Shown here: piece after piece, positions 34,601 through 46,574 of the stretch
How the letters are laid out: the number at the start of each line of letters is the position of its first letter
Position numbering within the stretch: the stretch's first letter is position 1
Assembly (NCBI GenBank): GCA_020543525.1
Contig: JAHYIO010000005.1
Location: forward strand, 1,399,001-1,463,000
Length of the DNA stretch: 64,000 nt
Origin: Coriolopsis trogii
Lineage: Eukaryota; Basidiomycota; Agaricomycetes; Polyporales; Polyporaceae
Reading direction: 5' to 3'
Translations under genes and position numbers: made by a program
Notes under the pieces: model-generated
The model's database searches: none
The model's input: only the letters and a program-made list of their open reading frames with translations
What the model was told of the DNA's origin: nothing

Positions 34601-37377
34601 GGTAATAGAGGGCATGCGTCGATGGGAGAGCCGCGAGTTGATCGGAAAGCCCTTCGCCATCGGTCATGAGAACGCTATGGATAGGCAAGGCGCGCAAAGT
34701 GGATTTCTGTGTAGTAGTCAGGGAGACGTTGATTGTCAGGCAACTTGACATATAGGCTTGGAGAGTCACCGCTGCATCGCCATGGATTAGTTTGTCGGGA
34801 GACGACTGAAGTGCGTCGAGGAGGTCGCCAGCGCTTGTCGCAGACCGCAAGAGACGAGGTCGCCGACTCTCCAAGGAAGCGGAGGGTATTGACTGATGCA
34901 AGAATTGTATGCCGACTCGGGAGAGGAGGTCGCGACGGTGATCGTCAAGGTTCGGAGGATAGGCAAAGACATACTCCCCGGCTGTTCGTAGCGTACCCGC
35001 ACTGGTCGGTAAGAGGGGTACATCCTTAACAGAGGAAAGTAGGGAGGAGGCGAACTGGCAGCTGGTGTCGATCCACTCCCAAAAGAGGCCCAGCCATTTG
35101 CATGTCTCGTCCCACGACCATGTCAGCTGTAAGAAGATCGAAACCCATGGGGCGACATTCGCTTGACCGCTGAGCTTCTTGTGAGCAGACCGGACGTATC
35201 CAGCAGCAGTCACGGAATCCAGGGATTTAACGTCCAAGTGACGGTTGCCTGCATCGACCAAAAGCCTCCGTGTTGTCGGCGAAAGTTCGTAGAGAGCGAT
35301 CGCATTCGCATCGAAGCTGCGGAATAGGTCTGCCTCCTCTGTATCGAAAAGGACATGCGATCGCTGCTGGCTGTTCTTCGGCGCGGCGGACAAACATGTG
35401 GCCCCTCCAGAGACAAGAGGAAACAGGGGCAGTCCAATCAGGTGCTGCAAGTCTGAGGTCCGCAGAAGGAAGTCTGCGATCAGATTACGGTCTGACTGAC
35501 GCAAGGACGTCAGTTGCGACTTCGCCTATCGTCACACTTGTCGTCAGGTTCATCAACTTTGTGAATGAGACTGGAACGCACACTCAACAACTTGTTGCGG
35601 GCGTTCTGCGGCGTGAGTCTTTGACTCGACCGGAGTCTCAGCAGGATCGGGTGAATATCCATGTGAGGGACAACGATGACGATACCCGCTCTGACGAGCG
35701 CTGCGATATGCTCGTGATCATCGTCCTGGGAAGCAATGAGCACAGCGTCGAGGGTGGTGTAGGAGATGGTAGGATCGGAGGGATTGCATAGCGGCCAGAC
35801 AGGGGCATTACGGTCTGAAGCGAGGGCAACGACGTCGGACAGTAGCGATGTCCAGTACTTGGCGTCCCCACTCGTCTTCCGGTCCTGCCGTGGGGGAAAC
35901 ACCTCATAGATGGACCCTCGAATATTCTCTGACGCAATGGACTCGAGGAAGGCCAACCACGCTCGCGGGATGAATGTACCGAAAAGCATCTTGTTCCACG
36001 CGACCGCGAGGCTATAAATTATATCAGTGATGACTCGCCACAGTGTGAAAGCTGGGCACATACGCGTCAGCGGTGCCAGGCAGTATGGTCTCAGAGGGAT
36101 TCCTCAAATTTTGGCGTGAATCGGTCAGTGAGAATACCCCATGGATATGGCAAGGGAATGCGGTTTCGAGGGGAAGCGGGAGGTACGTGAACAGACGTCC
36201 CACCAAGTCAGAGGCATCAGACTCAGGAAACGCCAGTGCAACATCTGGACGGAGCTTCTCTCTAGCGAGTTCTCCTTTTATGTAGGCGCCGGTTTCCTCC
36301 AGAGCCTGGGACAGCAGCTCGACACATTCGTTGATAGGGAAGGAACACCTGACAAGGCGCCAACTCGTGGAAGCCTGTCGTGACTTGGTCATAACAGACG
36401 TGATATCACAGTTCACGATGACGGTCCGGTCTTCATATGTGAACGTAGCGCTCTTATCCGAGAGCAACGGCAGTCTCCGGGTCTGCGATTCTACCCGAGC
36501 CGTGGCTAGAACAGACTGGCGACCCGTAGCGTCGATTTCTCGAACCTCGATGGTTGAGAGGTTCCTCAGGAAGAGCATTACAATGTGAAGTTCTTCGCGG
36601 ATGAAGTCGACGAGCAGATTGTGGATCCTGTCGACACTAGGCCTGTCGGAGCTGATCCGGCTTTGGGATGTCGCGAGGCGCAGAGGGAGTCGAACTATAG
36701 TGCCTGGGAAGTGATCCCGAACGTCGTCCTTGCCTATGGATCGAAAGGGTTCGAGTTGGTCTGAACTGGCAGAAGCGACATTAGTTAGCATCTCTCGCCA
36801 GCCGCCGTGTTCGAATGCCCATCGGTGAGGGTCGAAGATGACCAGCCTGCTACCAGATAGATACTGGGGGTTATCGGTAAGCTGTAAAGTGAACGTGAGT
36901 ACATGCAGCAACTACAGTGGTGACCAGACGCACGTGATAATAGGCCCGAGAGCCCAATCCGTGCTTTCCTATTTTCCTGCACCAGACATCCTTAGTACAG
37001 GAGTCACACGCGAAAGTATGCAATACGAACTCCGTGTCAGTGGTTTCTGAAGATTGGCTAACAGTCCTGATCGCTTCCCAATCGTTCTCTGAAAATTCGG
37101 TGTCGTTATATGCGAGCAATGCTGGGCCTTGCAGGTGGGCGAGGGCGGGACGTATGAGTGAACTAGTGCCGTACTGACGGCGGTCCAAGACGAATATCTA
37201 CGTATACGATGAGCCATCGGGGCATCTCCGCTGCAACATGCCACTCACCTGCTTCGTAGCGCGCGCATCATCGGAATTCTGAACGATCTCGCGAAACAAT
37301 CCGACACTGAAGGGATAGCGACGTAGAATGGAGGCCAAATTCGCTGTGAGATCAACACGCTCTCCGAAATCGGACAT
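28665..37377 (-). CDS. Sacsin-like giant protein with two Hsp90-type ATPase modules and C-terminal BTB domain
   Basis: About a dozen exons join into one reading frame of roughly 2,650-2,700 residues. Exon 1 (37377-37249) encodes FGERVDLTANLASILRRYPF and the N-box EIVQNSDDARATK. Then follow a G2-like GKHGLG and the sacsin signature SGSRLVIFDPH. The link at 35560-35488 uses a 62-nt intron with a good CTGAC branch site, and the link at 33531-33490 is phase-perfect, so this is one gene. A second ATPase module begins near residue 1300: EDLTTRISNVLRSYDIEQTF, N-box NELLANAIDAGA, G2-like GRFGLG. Long helical repeats follow (32460-29640). The last exons hold a BTB fold (LLTDVTFAVPDG, LRAHRVLLAPVSEYFHDLF, LALLQLAHRWQMKDVQTKAE), ending DWATPPASPVI at 28665. 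Sacsin family ATPases are chaperone-like. BTB domains can recruit Cul3, so a chaperone linked to ubiquitylation is a reasonable inference. Confidence 0.85.
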
Positions 37378-37949
37378 GGTGGAGAGCCGAAAGGGAGGGG
37401 AAGAGGAACGTGAGAGGGTGAGCCAGCGTAGGAGGGTATATGTCCTACTACAAGGAAACGCCGGCGTGTCAGTAGGACACGCATATGCACAAAGAACCTT
37501 AACGGACGCGTCTCACACGTGCCCATATACCGACTACCGCAGCACACTCAGGGCAGGGTCCGTGCACAGAGAACGCTGCGAAATGCTGTGTTCCGTGCAT
37601 CAAATGACGAAGGTCCACTAGTGCGGAGATGATAAGAAATAGTTGAGGACAAGGATAACATTGAGAACATACTTTGTACCCTCCTTCAGTATGATATCCC
37701 TTATACGGAACGACCCCAGACAGAGTATTGGCGTACTTTGGCGTACTTTGGGTTCGAGCACGAAAATTGAATGATTACCTTGCGGGATATCAGACAAAAT
37801 ACAAGTTGGTAGCTCATGCATGGTCTTCACGAAGCCAAGCCAAGTCAACAAAGCGAGGTCTTTCAACTTCTATGGATTGCAGGTCCGTAGTAGATGCGAG
37901 ATATAGTTCGACCAGCCGCGGGCCGATAGCGCCTAACTCTACATAACGC
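37378..37949. other. Intergenic, nothing supported
   Basis: 5' flank of the sacsin-like gene and 3' flank of ATP5, both minus strand. Confidence 0.5.
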
Positions 37950-38682
37950 TCATACAGATTCTGTGGAGACGGTCAGTGATTGCGCGTAGACATGGGCAAA
38001 GCAACTGAACGTACGCGCAAGAAGGTTGTTAAGCTTGTTGACACGCGACACGACGCTGAGGTCGATCGTCTTGTCACCAAAGTCAACCACAACACCACCA
38101 AGCACCGCAGGGTTAACCTATACCGCCGCACAGGCCATTGGAAGCTCGTCAACGATGGTGAAGCGGAGTACATACCTTATTGTTGATCTTCAAAGACTTC
38201 GCCTGCTGAGCAGCCTGAGACTGCTTGAGGAGGGTCTCCAAGCGCGCTTGGATGTCGCGGGGCAGGGGTGCAGCACTCGTGATGGTCACGTTGAGTTCGC
38301 CTTTGTGGCTGGCAACGAGCTGGTTGAAGCCCTCGATAACACCCTCCGTCTCAACCAAACGGCCGTTCTCCGAGAGGACGACGAAGAGGTTTTTGGTGAT
38401 ATCGGACACGGGCTCCTTGCCAGCGGCGGCATAGATGGCGGGCAGACCGGCCGCGCGGTCCTTCGTGGAAAGGGTGGGATTCTGAATAAATGTGCTGAGC
38501 TCCGGGGTGGACTTCAGGGCGGTCTGAATCGCGTTGAGCTCGGACTGGACCTTGTTCAAGGTCTGGGGCGACTTGGCGGCGGCGGAAAAGACAGCGCTGG
38601 AGTACTTTTGCGCAATGGTGCTCGCCGCGCGGCGTCCGAGACCAGCGGAGAGAGCTGCAGAGCGTACGGAAGCAGCAAGCAT
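37950..38682 (-). CDS. ATP5: ATP synthase subunit 5 (OSCP), mitochondrial
   Basis: Exons are 38682-38176, 38117-38015 and an 11-nt terminal exon 37960-37950, giving 206 residues. The N-terminus MLAASVRSAALSAGLGRRAA is a typical presequence. OSCP features follow: IAQKYSSAVFSAAAKS, LSTKDRAAGLPAIYA, FVVLSENGRLVETEGVIEGF, and the signature LGGVVVDFGDKTIDLSVVSR. The protein ends LLAQSV. OSCP joins the F1 head to the peripheral stalk of complex V in the mitochondrial matrix. The tiny last exon encodes only part of Gln plus Ser-Val-stop, and the CCACAG acceptor is clear. All expected regions are present. Confidence 0.95.
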
Positions 38683-39192
38683 GGCGGGAACGGTGAGGAA
38701 AGAGGAACGGTGGACGTGGAAAGACTGCTGGTCGTCGTCGTGCCCGGCTTGCTCGTCACACTCTGCTCGCCTGTCGGTAATTCCCGCGACCATTCGGCTC
38801 TAACCGGCTTTCTGTCGGGACGCTCCCAAGCGCTCATGACCATGCCCGCTCTCTTCGTGGTGTACATTTTCAGGATATGGCGCTATTCATTGGTTGAGAT
38901 AGAATTTGAAGACACAACATATGCCATGAGAAGTTATCTATGCATGCATGGTCTTCGACCCGCCAGACATGCGGATCGCTGCCGTATACGGTACACCAGC
39001 CTCTGAGCCTGACTCAGTCTGACTCCCTGACGAGTTGCCCCCGCACAGACAGGATAGCATTTGTTCGCGACGGCAATTCGTAAGCTGTCCAAGGAGTGAA
39101 AGTCGGACACAATATAGCTATGAGTGCAACAAGACATACCGACTTCTATCGCGAGAGCCTGCGGTTCAAGTCAATCATGCTAGCTGCAAATA
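38683..39192. other. Intergenic, ATP5 promoter region
   Basis: No gene seen between ATP5 (-) and the small Cys-rich candidate (+). Confidence 0.5.
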
Positions 39193-39426
39193 ATGTCAGA
39201 CGTATACACAAAGCAGGACACATGTGGTTATCGACTCACATCCCTCATTTGTTCAGATAGCGGTGAACCATTCAAACCTGGCGAGTCGGTGAACGAAGAA
39301 TGGGCGGCCGCAAGGAAGGATATGTCAAGGGTCAACTGTGTAAACAGTTGTAGTGGCATCGTGTGCACAGAAACAAAGGATGGCAATTGCAAGGTTGAGT
39401 TCGTGAAGCCTATTGGGGATGATTAA
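39193..39426 (+). CDS. Small Cys-rich protein, unrecognised (candidate)
   Basis: A 77-residue frame opens with MSDVYTKQDTCGYRLTSLIC and contains KPGESVNEEWAAARKD, VNCVNSCSGIVC, and ends GNCKVEFVKPIGDD. Seven cysteines and a balanced hydrophilic composition argue for a real gene. There is no signal peptide in the frame, so an upstream exon carrying one could be missing. No splice site was resolved. I do not recognise the family. Confidence 0.42.
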   Translation: MSDVYTKQDTCGYRLTSLICSDSGEPFKPGESVNEEWAAARKDMSRVNCVNSCSGIVCTETKDGNCKVEFVKPIGDD

Positions 39427-40137
39427 GCTTGGCGAGGGGAGAGCGGAGTGCGTACAAGACATCGTCCGTTTACATACTTTATACATCTACTTCGTCTCGG
39501 CGAGAACGCAGCCGAGTCCAGAAGTCAGGGGCAGAAGGTGTGCAGACGAAGAGAGTTCCATCGATTGCACAAGATCTTACCGTGCGATGATAGTACGATG
39601 TCCCCTATCCCATGCCCTTTCCGATACGAAGTGAGGCAAGCAGGACGCCATACTTCGGACACTCACCTGACGTAAAATTTATGAGTGAAGGAGGAACGCA
39701 CGAGGTAGACGAGCAAAGATCGCTCAGGGCTGGCGAGAAAACCTGAAAGGCTTCTGAATGCATCGTAATGACACGATACGAACTTGGACATTCAGGCGCG
39801 CCTCGTTCGGACTGCCACTAGTCGCAGAGTCTGGGCTTCGTTAGAAATCTACCGGGACGTCAAGCAATGCGACTACAACTAGGTGATCACAATTCGACTC
39901 ATGGCCTAGCGTTTTTCGAAGCGAACACAGGCACCTCCTGGCGGCGAAAGGTTGGTCGTTGCACTGTGGTCAGAGCGATTGCGTTCACTCAAAGAAACCA
40001 AGGGGCGGCCCGACTGCCCCATTACCAGATAGGTGATATCGATGTCGACACATGACTTAGGAAGCACGGCGTGAACGTCAGAATTGAGCTTGCATGGCAC
40101 AACGATGAGCGGGGGAGTGTGTAGTGTACTCACGCAG
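39427..40137. other. Intergenic, nothing supported
   Basis: Contains 3' flanks of the Cys-rich candidate (+) and of TFIIIC subunit 6 (-). Confidence 0.5.
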
Positions 40138-40895
40138 TCACCCCTCAGATATGTCCATTTGCGCGGACGCGGAGCCTACGTCAGGGGCCGTCTCGTGGGG
40201 ATGCACCTCTTCCGAGTTGCGCGTGGTGGCTTCCTCGGCGCGGCTTCCGGCTCTGTGCTGCGGCTTGAAAGAGCCCCGTTTCCTCCCTCCACGCCCTCGG
40301 CGAGAAGGACCGGCACTACCGCTCATGACATGGGCCATCTGTCTCTCCACCTTTTTCGCCATGCTGCTTGACGGCACTGCTGTTGTCGAGACTTCGGGAT
40401 CAGCACCGGCACCGTTTTGTTTTGGCCTGAGCTCGACTTCTTTGAAGCGGATTCTTCGTTCCGAGTTAGCAACATGCTCAAGCGGCTTCTTGCCGCGGTC
40501 CATATGCTCTCCTATACAACTGAGTATGAAGGAGACCGTTTCAACGCTTATGGACACCAATATCCGCACCCGTCGTCTCGGTGAAGAGAAGCTCGGTGCC
40601 CAGCAGAGACACGTGCTGTCCCTTCAACATTGTCCCTGACAGCTGGAGGAACGGTGTAGGTGTGTCCAGACCCTGTATCAAAAATCCTGCGCATGTAAGC
40701 CTGATGGACGCAGGAGAAGGAAAGTCTTACAATGAGACGATAAGACGAGGAGCTGGGGACCAATGTTGGTTCCACAGTGCCGAGATCGAGGGTTACGTAT
40801 TCGACCTCCTCTTCGACCCCACCGTCTGCTTGCTCGTAATCATCATCGGGGCCAAACGCCTCGACTTGTCTATAGCCAGGAATAAGGGATGTCAT
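40138..40895 (-). CDS. Transcription factor TFIIIC subunit 6 (Tau55/Sfc7/GTF3C6-like)
   Basis: Exons are 40895-40731, 40672-40570 and 40511-40138, giving 213 residues. The N-terminus has an acidic segment, then EVEYVTLDLGTVEPTL, SSYRLIGLDTPTPFLQLSG and GQHVSLLGTELLFTE. This is the complete small TFIIIC-6 beta-barrel domain, which in human and yeast pairs with a second TFIIIC subunit in the tau A lobe that binds the A box of tRNA genes. After the domain comes a basic, Gly/Arg-rich stretch (GPSRRGRGGRKRGSFKPQH) and an acidic C-terminus. It is divergent from histone H4, with 225 bp between the two ATGs. Confidence 0.85.
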
Positions 40896-41766
<871 letters not shown>

Positions 41767-42011
41767 GCGCAGCACGCACATACGGTGGTCATCTTGTTCT
41801 CGACGTCATGGCTGTTCCTCCTGTCCCCTCGATATCGTTGCCCTGGATTTGTACTTATACGAGAATATGCCATGTTCGTTGTATGATACGGCGCGTAAAT
41901 GCATTTGTGTTACTTGCAGGTCATATGTAGGAGCGTGGAAACGCTCACGAGTTTGTGTGAACTATGGTCGGAACGTGGATGCTCCTATTCGGTATCAATT
42001 GGCGCCCATAA

Positions 42012-42017
42012 ACGCGT
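42012..42017. promoter_or_regulatory. MCB-like ACGCGT site upstream of MRM2
   Basis: ACGCGTCGCGTC lies 99 bases before the ATG. The same 12 bases recur at 46472 before the WD gene. ACGCGT is the known MBF (Mbp1-Swi6) target core; function here is inferred. Confidence 0.4.
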
Positions 42018-42110
42018 CGCGTCCTGTCGCGTCATGCGGAATCGCGAAGGTTGTTTTCCGACTTGGACTACCGGCTTGCAGTTCTTGTGTTAGCCCTCCT
42101 TTTCTTGAAA

Positions 42111-43185
42111 ATGGCGCTCCGTCCTACGACCCCACGTCTATCGAACAAATTACCGCCGTCAAGTCGTAAATGGCTCGACCGACAGTTTCGCGACCCTTAT
42201 GTCAAGATGCGCCTCTCCTCTCCTGCCGCCTTCCGCTCCCGTTCTGCGTACAAGTTGCTGGAGCTGGACGGCCGCTGGAAGTTCCTTACGCACAAGGACG
42301 TGAACTCCGTCGTCGATCTCGGCGCTGCACCGGGCGGATGGAGTCAGGTCGTCGCCGGCAAGCTGGGTTGGTCGAATTGGGACACGGTGAGAGGGAAGCC
42401 GGTGATGCCTCAATCCGTTAGCAAACGTGGTCCGAAGCATGCGGCGAAGGAAGAGCCTCAGGAGGAGATGCAGGAGGATGGTGCGGAAATCGACGAGAGC
42501 GAAACAGAGTCGACGGGCAAGGGAAAGCGGACGGGGAAGGGGAAGATGGTGGCCTGGAGCGGCCAAGCGGGCAGGTCGACGAAGGATCCCCAGCGGGGAG
42601 AAGATGTTGAAGACATCGACTTGTATGACCCTTTTGGACAGGATGTCCTGCCGGAACAGCCTACTGGACGTGGAACGATCATTGCCGTCGACCTGCTTCG
42701 CATGGAGCCCATACATGGCGTACAGTCGTTACAGATGGACTTTCTCTCGCCGCAGGCAGAAGAATTTATCGACGCGCTACTACGGCGACACCCAGAGTCA
42801 GACGGCAAGACGGATGTCATCCTCTCAGACATGGCTGCGAACTTCACGGGCAACCATACGGCAGATATCGAGGCTAGCATGCGGCTCAATAACAGCGTGT
42901 TCGAGTTTGTCAAACGACATTTGCGCACGGCAGATAGCATAGGCCGGCGTCGTGGGGGTGTGCTTGTGTACGTCGTGCCTATTGAATTGCTCCGTGTCTT
43001 CGTACTGACGCGACATACTGGACAGTCTGAAGACGTTCGAGCACCCAGTGGTACATGACTTCAAACTGCGTCACCTGGAGCCAAATTTCAACGTCATAAC
43101 GTACCAGAAGCCGTCGGCAAGTCGGTCGGAGAGCTCTGAAGGTTATCTTGTTTGCTTAGGGTGGAAAGGGGCTCCTGCGTCCTGA
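42111..43185 (+). CDS. MRM2: FtsJ-type rRNA 2'-O-methyltransferase (Mrm2-like)
   Basis: Exons are 42111-42967 and 43026-43185, giving 338 residues. Key elements are RSRSAYKLLELDGRWKFL (catalytic Lys region), the SAM motif SVVDLGAAPGGWSQVV, IAVDLLRMEPIHGV, VILSDMAANFTGNHTADIEA (catalytic Asp), and after the intron LKTFEHPVVHDFKLRHLEP (second catalytic Lys region, then Glu). This K-D-K-E enzyme methylates a uridine of large-subunit rRNA; Mrm2 acts in mitochondria. Between the SAM motif and the next strand sits an insert of about 80 residues, acidic then Lys/Gly-rich (EEPQEEMQEDG, GKGKRTGKGKMVAW), absent in bacterial RlmE. A cytoplasmic Trm7 or nucleolar Spb1 assignment is less likely given the short C-terminus. 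The N-terminus is basic enough for mitochondrial import. Confidence 0.88.
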
Positions 43186-44221
43186 TCTTCTCCTCTGAGG
43201 TTTGATATGGAGTTGGCGAGTTATACCACGCTACACGATTGCTATCCACGAAACGTACGTTGCCTGCGGCACCTTCATGTGTGACTTCTCATATACAATT
43301 CAAAGCCTTCGAAGGGGGTCTCTGCTGCTCAGTATCGCACCATAGTGCTACGCTGTATCCTCTGCGAGTCGTAGGCTCCAGGGTGCGTTCCCAGAGGTCT
43401 GCCCGGCGGGACAACTGGGCACTAACCCTTCACACACTGGCGATGTTTAGGAGTGTGAGCAACCCGGCTCTTTGTCGCTGATCTGGCGCGAGTCAGACTG
43501 CAAATAGAGTCGCTGAAGTTGAAAGCCCGAACTTTCCATGTGCGTGCAGTCCACCTCTGGTAGACGGGCGTCTGAGTTGCCATTTCAGTGCAATGCCACT
43601 TGTGGCTGGTGGGGCTGTCTCAATTTCATCTCCTCGAGGCCCCTGGCCTGATCAAAAAAGGTTAACAGACTGTTTTGCACCGTCCCCGGCGTTCGCTACA
43701 TACAACGTACAACGAAGAATGCATGTCTATGACCTTACTGATGCCCCTCGATTGACGAAGAGCACGCTGTTCACCCGAACGAGGACACCTTGTCATTTGT
43801 TATATGCTACGACAGCCAAATAGCCCACGCTTATTCAGGAGTGAGTTTTCCGACGGCGGACTTGTCGACTTGGATGTGCTGACGATGCCTGACATAGTGT
43901 TGGAGCTGTGGTGGGGACCGGTACTCCAACGTTCCGAATTGGGCAAGTGTCTAGATACCGGGAGATCGATCTGGGACCCACAGGCTCCCCGCGCACCAGC
44001 TTGCTCCTGCAGAGAGCCCTTTAGGCAGGGGCGGCCGTCGATGCCGTGCTCGCTCCTCCGCGAACTTTCTGCTGACAGAGGCTGCCATCGGTTCAGCGAT
44101 CGCCCATGGACACTCCATATAGATACTCGTCTTGGGGCTGACCGCCCCACTTCTTCCCTCCTTCCACTACCCACCTCCCTTTCCAACACTATCCATTCCT
44201 TGTCGTGCATCGTATCCAGTC
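43186..44221. other. Intergenic, transporter promoter region
   Basis: About 1 kb with no supported gene. Short open frames lack motifs or splice logic. Confidence 0.5.
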
Positions 44222-46116
44222 ATGGCTTCCTCGCAGGACCATTCAGGTCTGGCCGATCCCTCACATAACTCCCTATCAGTCCCACAGCCGCCGTATACGC
44301 CGCATGATCTCTCGTCCGAGTACTCCAGCGCGAGATCTTCTACCGTGGTAGATCCGAGGGACCGTCAGCGAGAAGAGGAAGAATCGGATGTGAACTCGGA
44401 GTTCGAGCGCGAGGCATATGGTCCTCCACCAAATGAGAAACCAGCCGATCCTTTCGAGGTCGTAATGGGCGACGACGACACTGACAACCCAAAGACGTGG
44501 TCGCGCCCGTATAGGTGGTACATAACGATGCTCTCTGCGATTTTGCTTTTGAACGCGTACGTTGATCGACTCCTTTTTATGTTTCCAGAACTCATCTGTC
44601 ATACAGGACTTTCGCGTCGTCTGCCCCGCAGGGTATCATCCCCGCGCTCATGGAGCAGTTTTCGTTCGGCAGAGAAGTGGCGACACTCACTATCTCTATC
44701 TTCGTCGCTGGCTACTGTGTTGGTCCGCTGCTTTGGGGTCCTCTGTCGGAGTCAATCGGGCGCAAGCCGGTGTTCTTAGGCACCTTCTTGGTGTACACCG
44801 GGATGCAGGTAGGGAGCGCCCTAGCCCCCAATACCGCAGCCGTGCTCGTATTCCGATTCCTTGGGGGGACATTCGCTGCAGCCCCGTTGGCGAATAGTGG
44901 GTATGTCATTCCACCTTTTCGAAACTGTCGTAGTGTTCGCTTACCAGCGCCGTCTACTAGTGCTGTGATATCGGACATATGGGATGCCGACACACGCGGA
45001 AAAGCGTTGGCCATCTTTACGCTCGCACCATTCGCTGGTCCTACCCTAGGCCCTACTGTCAGTGGGTGGATGGCTACCGCGGGGGTGTCCTGGCGATGGG
45101 TTTTCTGGCTGCTCACCATCTTCGCTGGAACGTGTCTCCTTCTCGCAGCGTTCACTCTCCCGGAAACATATGTGTAAGTTCTATCCATCCTGTCGTGGAA
45201 TCTTTCTTATTCATTCCTACTGTATGCAGACCGATACTTTTGGTCAAGCGTGCGAGGAAATTGCGCAAGCAAACCGGAGATAACCGCTATTGGGCCCCAC
45301 TCGAACGGAACAAGATGCCCTTCGGTCAACGTGTCGCCCATGTTCTCGGCCGACCCTTCGTCGTGCTGGCACGCGAGCCCATGCTCATAGCTATCACTCT
45401 TTACATGAGTGTAAGCCGTCAATCCCTTATATCTCTGTCTGTCGCTGACGTCATCGCAGTTCATCTATGGATGCATATACTTGCTCTTCGAAGCGTATCC
45501 CATCGTCTTCACGGAAGGACACAACTTCAATCTTGGATTTTCTGGCCTCACCTTCTTGCCTATCTTTATTGGCGGATGCATCGCAGTCGTCATCTATCTT
45601 CAGGTCTTCAACCCACGCTACGAGCGCGCTACCCGCGACTTTGCGCCGCACCCCGTTCCCCCCGAATACCGCATGGAGGTCTGCATGTGGGCAGCACCCG
45701 TTTTCGCCGCATCCTTCTTCTGGTTCGGGTGGACGTCATACCCGTCTATCTCGTACTGGGCGCCTCTGATGGCAGGAGTTCCCCTCGGAGGCTCCATCGT
45801 CTTCCTCTTCCTGGGCCTCTTCAACTACATCATCGACGCGTACCTATTCGTCGCCGCATCCGCGCTATCTGCGAACACCGTCGCCCGTTCGTTGTTCGGC
45901 GCCGGCTTTCCTCTGTTTGCGGAACAGATGTTTGACGCGCTCAACCCGCGTTGGGCATCGACGCTGCTCGGATGCGTGGCCATGGCGCTCGCGCCGATCC
46001 CCTTCATTCTGAGAGCGTATGGTCATCACCTGAGGAGGCGAAGCAAGTTTTCGCCTACGGGTGATCATCCGCTGAAGCCGCCGGTGAAAGACGAGAAGAG
46101 TGCGCAAGCAGTATAA
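44222..46116 (+). CDS. MFS transporter, DHA1 family (12 TM)
   Basis: Exons are 44222-44556, 44607-44900, 44961-45173, 45230-45410 and 45460-46116, giving 559 residues. A 100-residue hydrophilic N-terminus ends in NPKTWSRPYRWYIT, a typical DHA1 start. Motif A GPLSESIGRKPVFLGTF follows TM2, and motif C-like APFAGPTLGPTVSGWMA lies in TM5. The second half begins with FIYGCIYLLFEAYPIVF and contains NPRYERATRDFAP and FVAASALSANTVARSLFGAG. The protein ends in a short basic tail. DHA1 members are proton antiporters for drugs or polyamines at the plasma membrane; the order of motifs resembles the Flr1/Tpo group. Substrate cannot be read from sequence. Confidence 0.9.
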
Positions 46117-46471
46117 ACCCTGCTTAGCCTATCCCCATTTTCAGGGACTCGTCTCCAGATACCAACATATACATGACGGCCTCCCTCTCCTATCCATGAA
46201 AATCTCTCATATCATACGACACGACCCCAAAAGATATTATACGTATTCATGATCATAGTTAGATCGGCCGCCCGCGCGGCCTGCAATCCTTTGCTGTATC
46301 ATAGTCGCTCTAGATCTGTAGCAATTTATAACATAGCATCACCCAATCTCAAAGCGTGGGTTGACATCGGTTCTTGCGCCAACGCGTCGATGCGAAGTTA
46401 ATACTAGCGAAGGGCGAATGCACACTGGCCAAAGCTGGGGAACAGGAGATTCCAGTAACTTCCAGCCACAG
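46117..46471. other. Intergenic, AT-richer than its surroundings
   Basis: 3' flank of the transporter; no gene seen. A first ACGCGT site lies at 46382. Confidence 0.5.
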
Positions 46472-46477
46472 ACGCGT
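46472..46477. promoter_or_regulatory. MCB-like ACGCGT site upstream of the WD-repeat gene
   Basis: ACGCGTCGCGTC is 103 bases before the ATG at 46575 and is followed by further CGCG repeats. A second ACGCGT is at 46382. Confidence 0.4.
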
Positions 46478-46574
46478 CGCGTCGCGTGTCGTGCGGGCGC
46501 GCTTAACCCGACCTGCGCTTCATATTCCTCCTCCACCACATGCGATAGATTCCCTTGCATACCGCATAGCAGCG

